NCBI RefSeq assembly: GCF_033115175.1
Contig: NC_084832.1
Coordinates: 12,203,342 to 12,267,341 of the forward strand
Direction: 5' to 3'
Length of the DNA: 64,000 nt
From: Lepus europaeus
Lineage: Eukaryota; Chordata; Mammalia; Lagomorpha; Leporidae
Below are positions 12,601 through 22,409 of this stretch, piece after piece. Position numbers and translations under genes: made by a program. The notes under the pieces were generated by a model. It was not told where the DNA came from, did no database searches, and saw nothing but the letters and a program-made list of their open reading frames with translations. How positions within the stretch are numbered: the stretch's first letter is position 1; each line of letters begins with the position of its first letter.

Positions 12601-15600
12601 GAAATAGCTTTTGCTGAAGTTGGGAGGAGCGCTCAGGCTATTGTAGTGATAAGCTCTCGGGCGACTTGGGGGCAGTAAAACCTCACTGTGCTGATGCAGG
12701 TAAACACCAGAAAACATAACCATCTCCCAAGCAAGCTCGATCCTCCTAGGCTAATGAAGTGAGAAAAAGGACTGGGTGCAGGACAGGAGCCGCTGGGGCA
12801 CTATCCAGTCGATGCGGAGTGTGTTATGAATATGCGCATTACTGTTCCTGCACTGTCTGCTAACCAGGGCTTGAAGAACACGCTGCACTGGATAGCCATA
12901 GGAGTTCTTTCATTCCTTTTTTCTGTTTTGGAGATAACTCTTCTCTTAGGTTATTGCTCACAAAGTGGGTAACTCTTTTAGGTTACACCTAAAAGCTCGA
13001 CTGTGTAGCGGGTTTCTTGCCTCCCCTAGTAGTCGACTGTTGCTGCAGTTTCTTAGGATTTGAAAAATAAAGAATTTATGCTGAATGAGCCTTCTACAAG
13101 AGATACAGCCGAAGAAAGGAAGACAGAATATAAAATACTGGCTTCTTTAAAAAACATTTTATCTATTTATTTGAAATGCAGAGGTGCAGAGAGAGGGAAA
13201 GAGAGAGACACAGAGATCTTCCATCCACTGGTCTACTCCCCAAATGGCCACAAAGAGCGGGGCTGGGCCAGGCTGAGATCAGGAGCCAGAAGCTTCAGAA
13301 GGGTCTCCCATGTGAATTCAGGGTCCCAAGAACTCATCTTCTGCCGTTTTCCCAGGCGCATTAGCAGGGAGCTAGATTAGAAGTGGAGCAGCTGAGACCT
13401 GAACCAGCACCTGTATGGGATGCTGGCAGTGCAGGCCACAGCTTAACCCCCTGCTGGCTTCTGTCATGCCGTCCCCTTGGGTTTTGTGTGACTTGGAAGA
13501 GCATCCAAGTCTGTAATCTTGAACAGACTGAGCCCTTGATCGCTTTCGTCGGTACTGTTGACTGATTACGCTGCCGTGAGATGGTCTTCCCATGTTCCTT
13601 TCCGGCCACTGTTCTGCTTAATTTGGACGTCTGCTCTCTGTGGTTTAATTACCCACCTCATGCCTGCCAGACAGCTTAAAAGCATTAGGAGCTTGAACTG
13701 TAACAGCTCAAAGAACCCATGTATATATTGGCAAATCAGAGGAATTTAAAAACTTAAAGGTTTCTTTGATTTCTGGGCCTGATAAGAAAAGATGATAATG
13801 TGATTAATTCCCCCGTAGGATAGGAATTCAGGAGAGCTGGATCATTCTGGATGTCTTCGTGGGCGCAGAGAGGGACAGCTGTGGCGTCTGGAGGTTTTCC
13901 TGGGGACAGTTCATGATGCCAGGACTGCTTGTCCCAGGCCGGATGTCTTCCAGAAAACAGACCACACTGCCTCAAATAGAGAAGATTTATCAGAGGGAAT
14001 TGGTTACTCATCGGGAGACTAGAAGAGCAAAACTGGTGGCTCGGAGGTTCTCAGCTGGAGGAGACTCCATAGGACTGGGGGAACAGATGGGAGGAAGTGA
14101 TGCTGCTAGTGTTAGGATCACAGAAAGGGGCGCTGTCCCAGGAGCTGGGATCAGGGAGGCAGGAGAGGCTTCTCCTTCCAGCTGGGGACTGCGGGGGGGG
14201 GGGGGGGGGGTTGGCCGAGATATGGCCACTTCAGAGAGAGGCAGGGGAAGGAAGGAGCCGGCCAGAGAGTGTCCCCTGGTCTGAATGCCACGAGCCAGGT
14301 GGCCCAGGAGCCTGAGAAATGTAGTTTGCAGACATCAGCACCGGTGGCACCCAGCACGGAAGGGCAGGCATGGCGGGCAGGTGTCTGAAGAAGAGGGGCT
14401 TAGGACGAACAGGTGAACAGGTGCACATTTCTCATCGCCCTCCTGGGTGGCGGTCCCTGTTAAATCACAGTTCTCTGCTTCCCTAAGTGGTTTATGCACT
14501 TTGTATGGATGCCCTAAGGAGAGTAGGGATGGAGCTCACGTGGAAGTACATTTTACCCGTCCAGTCTGTCGTTCTTCAATGAACAGCGGTGATGGTCATA
14601 AGAAATAGTACAGTGTGTCAAGGGTTCTGTTGCATTGTATGAACGCGGCCATGTTGGTTGTCCCGGATGTGCCAGAATGACATGACAGATCTTGTCCAAG
14701 CGACTCAAATGCACGTCGCTTGCTAGAGAGAACTGACTTGGAAAATCCCTGGGACATCAAATATAGATAATTACACGGTAGCATACTTACGCATCCCAAA
14801 TTGCTTTCACTTTGGGAGCTTTTCACATCCGTTCCTCATTCAAAGGACTGAACTTCGTTGCCTGAGTTTGAGTCTCATGGGAAGTCTGACCATGTCTTTA
14901 GCAATGGGGATTCGTGAATGCACCGTATTGCGTCAGACCTTTCTGTTTCTTGCATAATGTGGTGCCTGTTTGCTGTGTGGGTCTCAGAACCAGTGGAAAT
15001 ATTTCATTGGGGATAAAAACGCACCCTCTCACAATCAGGAAGACCGTGATGGGTACTTATCGCTGGTGCATTCTGCAGTTGAGGGGCCCAGGTGCATTTG
15101 GACGAAATGTGCATTTGAACTGAGCTGGAGATAAGGGTAAGCTCACCTGCCGCACATCCCAACACTTTCTCCCCTGTGGCTTCTATTAACTCTGCCAGTT
15201 GAGAGCCAGCTGTCTTGTTACCAGTGTTCAAATTCCCACCTAAAGAAAACACCAGGTAGCCGGCACCGTGGCTTAACAGGCTAATCCTCCGCTTTGTGGC
15301 GCCGGCACACCAGGTTCCAGTCCTGGTCGGGGCGCCGGATTCTATCCCGGTTGCCCCTCTTCCAGGCCAGCTCTCTGCTATGGCCCGGGAAGGCAGTGGA
15401 GGATGGCCCAAGTGCTTTGGCCCTGCACCCCATGGGAGACCAGGAGAAGCACCTGGCTCCTGGCTTCGGATCAGCGAGATGCGCCGGCCGCAGCAGCCAT
15501 TGGAGGGTGAACCAATGGCAAAAAGGAAGACCTTCCTCTCTGTCTCTCTCTCTCGCTATCCACTCTGCCTGTCAAAAAAAAAAAAAAAAAGAAAGAAAGA

Positions 15601-18600
15601 AAACACCAGGTAATTCTTTCCTTCCTCAGTGAGGCAGACAGGCACCGTGCTGCCGAGGGGCTGCACATGACGGTGGGTGACTTCCCAGGTGTCTCTGCTG
15701 CACTTGTGCACTTGTGTTAGGCTGTGGTGTGGGCAAGGGTGAGGTGCTCCTGGACCCTACTTCACAGCCTTGAATTAACTACGGTGACAGTAGTCAGTGA
15801 CACTTTACCGAAGAGAAGTGGCCTGAGAATTTCTGGGGAAAACCAATGGGCAATCTGTGCCCAGCCGATGGTCATCTGAAATGTGACCGCACATCTGCCG
15901 TGGCCATTAGCTGCTCATGGTTACCATAACTCCAGCTCCAGAGCTAGACCACCCCTGTAGCTCCCAGCTCTACTAGTTCTAGATAAATTACTTTGGGCAA
16001 GCGACTTACCTTCCCTGCCCTTTATGGCTTCTTCTGTAGAGTGGGACGATAACAATATCTACTCCATCGGCATTGTTTCCAGGATTCACTGACATGATAT
16101 AAACCAATTAGAAACTCCCTCAGTAAAAACCAGGGTTTCTTTTGTTGTTGGGATGTGGGGGCGGGAGTTTGTTCATTGCTTACCTACTTATCGGTGATTC
16201 CTTTGAGAGAGCGAGCGAAACAGTTGCGATGTTGGTTTTTCCATCCCTGATTTGTTTGCAGTACGCGGATCTCAATCGTCACGTGGACGCACTGAATGCC
16301 TGGAGGAACGCCACCGTGCTGAAGCCCGAACACAGCTTGGCCTGGAACAACATGATCATCCTCCTGGACAGCACAGGTGCCACAGGCAGATTAACCAAGC
16401 CACAGACAGCTGTTCCCAGTGTCATACTGTAGGACCTTAGGAGACATGGATTATTGTGTGCCCCCCATCCCCAGTTTAGAAATAGAGGCTGGCATTGTGG
16501 TGCACTGGGTAAAGCCACCGCCTGCAACCCCGGCATCGCACGTGGGCACCAGTTCCTGTCCTGGCTGCTCCGCTTCCTATCCAGCTCCCTGCTAATGCAC
16601 CTGGGAAAGCAGCCCAGGTGCTTGGGCCCCTGAACCCATGTGGGAGACCAGGAAGAGGTTCCTGGCTCCTGCCTTCTGCCTTCTGTCTGTCCTGGCCGTT
16701 GTGGCCATTTGAGGAGTGAACCAGCAGATGGAAGATCTCTCTCCTTCTGTCTCTCCCTCTCCCTTTGTAACTCTGCCTTTCAAATAAATCTTTAAAAGTA
16801 AATAAATAAATAGCTATAGGGTTTTTACATTTTACATTATAGAAATGTCTGTTATTCTGGAAAACGCAGCTTCTCGAACGCGTGGGGAAGTGATGTGACA
16901 CTTAGAAGGGTTGTCCTGGAAGGCGTGGGTGCGTACCTGGCTTCTCGCCACAGCCACACCACGACGCAGGGGCACCCAGAAGACAGCAGCATGGGACGGT
17001 GCCAGGTCCATGCCCCCAGGTTCACAGGAGACGGCCTCGAGTCCCCACGTAGAGCCATGGGTCCTTATTTGAGATGTGATGCCAGTGGACTTGAGGATCT
17101 GCTTTCTTAGCCCATAACAGACTGGACTCCGCCAGTTAGGAGTAACTCGGCTCCACTCGTTCCGAAAATCCAACGTCTCTTAGGAAATGATGGTGGTAAT
17201 TTGGTAGAATTTCAACCAAGCAGGTGTTCCTCCCTCTGTCCCCCTCTCTCTCTCTCCTCCCTTGTCCCTCCTTCCCTTCCATCCTGAGCAGACACATAGA
17301 GCTCTCCTCTGCTGCTGGCTCACTCCCCAAATGCCCGTAACAGCCGTGGGAGGGCCAGGCTGAAACCAGGAGCCCAGACCTCAATCTGGATCTTCCCGAG
17401 TGACAGCGACCCAACTATCAGAGACAGCCATGCTGCCTCTAGGGTGTGTGTGAGCAAGAAGCAGGAAATGGGGAGAGGAACCGGGACTTGAACTTGGGTG
17501 CTCCCATAAGGGATGTGTTAACTGCTGCCCCAAACCCCTGCCCTCACCCCGCTTGTTTCTAAGGAAAGTATGCAATACACGTTTCCATATGAGAAACACT
17601 CAGCAATGAAAGTGTTCCTGCACGTCTTTTGCAGATCTATTTTCCTCTGCTTTGGACTGGTATCTGGGGAAAATCGTAAACTAGGTTTTATATGGTTTTA
17701 CAGAATCTAATCCACAGCTGGTTGTGTGTTTTGTCAGGAGGGTGCCAAGTTGCACCGGCTTTGCCACTGGTAAGGCCTCCTGTGTGGGCGCATGTGTCTG
17801 TGTGTGTCTTACGCGCTCGACGTGGAGTTTCCTACTTCACTCGTAATTGTTGTGTAAAATACACACAGGCCTGTGGATTACAGAGAAGCTAAGACACAGA
17901 TGAGATCTTTACACGTGTTTTGCTTTTCCATTTTTTCCTCCCAGGTAATTTAGCCCAAGCTGAAGCAGTTGGAAGAGAGGCACTGGAATTAATCCCTAAC
18001 GACCACTCTCTTATGTTCTCCTTGGCCAACGTGCTGGGCAAGGCGCAGAAATACAAGGTGTGTGAGCCACAGGCTGTGCTTTCGTACAGGGGATGCTGGC
18101 ATCTGAGCGAGCCATAAGCTCCCTTCTGCCCCGTTGACTTCAGAATTCGCTCAGGACCGTGGCAGCAGAGCCCTGGGGTGGCTCTCCCAGGAGGCAGGAC
18201 GTCACCAGGGGTGAGGGTGGGGTGCCAGCAGGGGTCGTGGGGTTTGCCTCTGTCCTTGGGTTTTGTTTGCGGGGCATTTTCTGCACCAAGACAACAATGG
18301 ATCCACAGAGGATACCGCACGTGACCCGTCCTTCCTCATCCGACCTCCAGGTCACTGCCAAGGTCAGAGGGTTCTGACCACAAGAACCATGAGGTATTAC
18401 TCCTGGGCTCTGCCAGCCCCAAGGTGGTAGGGAGCAGAGGGGATGCACGGGTCCTTGTCCCAGGGATCACAGACTTTCTTTGTGTGCCTCATACTCCCAG
18501 GGGAGCGTGTGCAGCAGGCCCAGGGCCCTCCCGACAAGTCAGGCCAGAGAGTAGGCGTCTCACCCAGCACCCTGGTGTCCGATGGTGGCACAGGGAACAC

Positions 18601-21600
18601 AGGCCTTCGTCCAGCTGTGAGAGCCGTTCAGTTGCAGAAGCAGGCTCTGTGTGTGGTTGGGTCACCCTGAGGCTGCAGAGAAGTTATGGGGCCTAACGGG
18701 AGTGACTGGTCAGCACCCGTTTGGTGTTATTTATTCTTCCGTTCATTAGACATCACAGGTGCCGTCATTTTCCATAGCCCTGGTGAAGCCTGTGCTGCCT
18801 TCTGCAAGTGGAATGCCAGGGAGTGCGACGGCTTCACCGTGCCTTTCAGCAGTTCTCGGTTTTGCTCCAGAGACGGCTTCCTGAGGGGTCCAGTTTTATT
18901 TTGGGGGGATGTACTCGTGCGGAGGGAGGTGGAGCGTTTGCGGGTGAACTTGACGGTCTTCTCCAATGGTCTTTCCAGGCTAGGAGGGTTCGGGAGCTCT
19001 GTTCTCCACCAGAGATCCAGCTCAGTGAGCCTCCAGGGTGCAGCGCATTGCGTTGATGGCCCCGTGAGCCCACGCTCTCTAAACTGGAATTTCTAAGACG
19101 GGGCCAGGTCCTAGTGCACTTGGCTTCCAGGTCACGCCGGCCTTTCATTTGCAGATACAGCAGGAAATACTCCATAGAGCGGGACCCAGGAACTGGTGTC
19201 CCACTTTTCTGCCTATTTGGTTTCCTAAGTGCCAAGGCCAGGGCACTGAGCCTAAAACACGAAACAGAAAGGGGAAATCCGTCAGAAGGCCCTGGCTGTG
19301 AGCTCGTTGGGATGTGCCCTGGCTGGGGGTCCCCTGCTTGCCAACTTGGAATCTTTGACCTAAGACCTGTGCGAGGTGGGTCTCCTTGCAGAGGCCTGGG
19401 CAGGTGCTGTGGAGCGGAGGGGACATGGGGTGACTTGCGGGCTGCAGTGACCAGCCCTCCAGCCCAGCTGTCCGCCAGGCAAGCTGTGCTGTCTGGCGCT
19501 TTTCACCTGAGCACTGGCTGTTTGATTTTGTCATTACCCTGCCCGGTCTCTTCAGAGCACATGCAGGCTGCTGGAGGTTGGGGCCCTGTCTCAGTCCTGT
19601 GTGTGTCTCCATCGCTGGCCGGCACGGAGACAGGCAGGTGCGAAGCCCTGTTAGTAGTTGTGCTGAGCCTCTCTCCCTTGATCCTAAGTGTTGAGGCCTC
19701 TGGAGTGTCTTCTGAGCCTTTGATGGGCGCACTGAGCATCCTGTTAGGTCTGTGGTTCCAGGGCGCCTTTGTGTCTTATCCGAGCAGCCCCGTTGACCCA
19801 ACAGCAGTGACTTCCCGGCTCCTGGCTTCAGTGTGTTCCTTGGGGGGCCTGCAGGTGGCGCTCTGCCTAACCTCCCGCAGAGGTTGCCGAACTGCTGCTT
19901 TACCGTGCTGGCGGGGTTGCCGGCCCCGGGACTTCTCTCTCTGAATTGCTGCCAGCCCTGTGGGCTCAGAGCAGTCTCCCAAAGACGAGACATTCATGCC
20001 ACACCTAGGGACTGCCTGGCTGAATTCTCCTCCTTTGCCCTGCTCCTACTTAGAGACCTTGCTGGCAAGGTCGCTGTCAGCCCAAAACCTTGTCACCTGC
20101 GTTCCGTCTAATGCACTTCAGAAAGTGCCGTTTTCCCTTGCTGAGCATGGAAACACCTCGATTTCAAAGGTGAGTTCGCGTGTTCATCGGCGTGAATCGG
20201 CTCACTGCCGGGCTGCGAGGCCCCAGGATGCCTGCAGCTCAGGGCGAGCGAAAAGGCAGATTCAGCAGCGGAGCCTTCCCTGGGCCTCGGACACCCACGC
20301 GTGCTCTGCCCAGGCCCCCAGCCCTTCCCCCAGGCAGCTGAAAGGCATGGTCAGGGCACCCTGCCAGCCCGTACTCCCCCGAGCCAGCTCTGCCTCTACC
20401 ACCCTCCCTTGTCCACCTGCAGCCATCCCGTCCCCTGGGCTGCACAACTCACTCTGTTTGCTCCCCTGTTGTCTCCCGGGTCCCCTGCTTTCCGCCTGTT
20501 CTCCCGGAACCCATTCCTCCCTGTCCAGCCTTCGCATCCTCCTGCGCTCCACCGGGATAGGTGCCCTGTAACGAGGCATAAACCCAAGCGCCTCCTGCCC
20601 TCGGCGCCAGTGTCCCTGCGGCTCCTCAGCGCCCAGGTGAAGGAAGAAAGACGGGAGTCTGCAAGCGCTGGGCTCCTCCGAGCCTGCCGGTCAGTTCTAA
20701 ACCAGCTCTGTCTGGTTTACTCGGCTTCATCTGCAGGGAGGCCAGAGGTAGATTTGCAGGTTTCATTTGCACACAGCCAGAGGTAGATTTCAGTTTCCTG
20801 GCCTTTCTCTTTCTCGAGCTCAAGGTTTTAAATGGAAGACCTGGGACTTCTGGAGGGGCGTTGGGATGAAGATTCTGCCTCCGAGCTGACGCGCCGTGTG
20901 TCACCCCCAGGTCTTTCCTCCGTCCCCCTCGGATGTCATTGCCAAAATTTGAATTTTTCTCTGCCAGTTCCGTGTAAAAGGCTGCGGTTTCGGAGGTGTT
21001 TGCCCATGTTCCCAGCCTGCTTTGCAGGAGTAGCGTGACAGCAAAGGCATGGGTGGTCATGATGTGATGAGACCACAATGCTGCGGGCAGGAAACCCACC
21101 TGCCCAACTCACAGAGGACACAGACACCTTGGCCATCAAAGCCCAGGGTCTGGCACTGGTGGATTAGAACCTTGACCCTTCAGGAACACAGTGCAGGTGC
21201 AGTGAATAGCGGCCCCCAGGGCATTTGGGGCCATCTTGGTTTCACAGCATAATGGTAGAAGAGGGCCACGTGATCAGTGGGAAGACAGGTTGTCCTGTCC
21301 CATAGTGACCGGAAGTCAGCGCTAGTTGGAGGAAATGCAGATCTATACGGGAATGAGTTCTGACACCCAGGGCATTCGGTCACGGTCATGTACACAACGG
21401 TGAAAGCTTTGCCGTTTCCTCATTGTCACTGTGCAGTCTTTCGAGCTTTGGCTGCTGAGGGTAGAGCATAGGCCCCCATTCCTACCTTGAGAGTCCTGGA
21501 GATGAGTTCATCGATGCCAGAGAGAATGGCACCTTCACAGGTATCTTCAGCCAGACCTGTTCTGTTCTTTGATCTTTGCTCATCTTCCACAGCACCCTGA

Positions 21601-22349
21601 ACCCAGCGCCCTGCTTCAAGTTGCAAAGTCTCAGCCACCTCTGGCAGGCAGGTGGTGGCCGCCACGAGCATGTCCATCCCCTCCCTCAGTCACCAGTGCA
21701 CTCCTTGTCCCCTTCCTCTCGCTCTTGTCCCCTTGGCTTCCTGCTGGCCCTTCAGAACCTCTTCTGAGCAGAATTTGCACACCGAGGACATCAGATGTTT
21801 GCAAACCACAGGCAGGAAGCTCTGACTCACTTTCGCTTTGTATACCATACCTTTTATATATATTTCTTTTTTTTTTTTTTTTTTAGGAATCTGAAGCTTT
21901 ATTCCTCAAGGCAATTAAGGCAAATCCAAATGCTGCAAATTACCATGGTAATTTGGGTAAGGAAAAGTTTCAACCTGAACCATACCGAAATCCTGTGGAA
22001 CTGTAATGAAATGGGCATAATTCTGTAAACTCAATGTTGGGAGGGTTGTTTTTTCTCCAAGGCTAGCCTTCATTGCTCTTCATAATCTGGTCCTAAATAT
22101 GGTCTGATGGGAGCAGGCATTTGGCCTAGCGGTTAAGATGCCCTCATCTCAAATTGAAATGCCCGGTTCACTTCCCAGCTCTGGCTCCTGACTCTAGCTT
22201 CTTGCTAATGCAGATCCTGCAGTCAGCAGTGTTGGCTCAAGTAATCGGGGACCCTGCCACCCACATGGGGGACCTGGACTGAGTTCCCAGCTCCGGCCCT
22301 CAGCCCTGGCCCAGCCTTGGCCATTTAGGGAATGAACAAGCAAATGAGG

Positions 22350-22409
<60 letters not shown>

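Noticed and set aside
19114-19993. 276- and 282-codon overlapping frames in a TMTC4 intron
   Set aside because: Opposite strands are open over the same bases, with no domain, no splice context and low-complexity GC-rich sequence.
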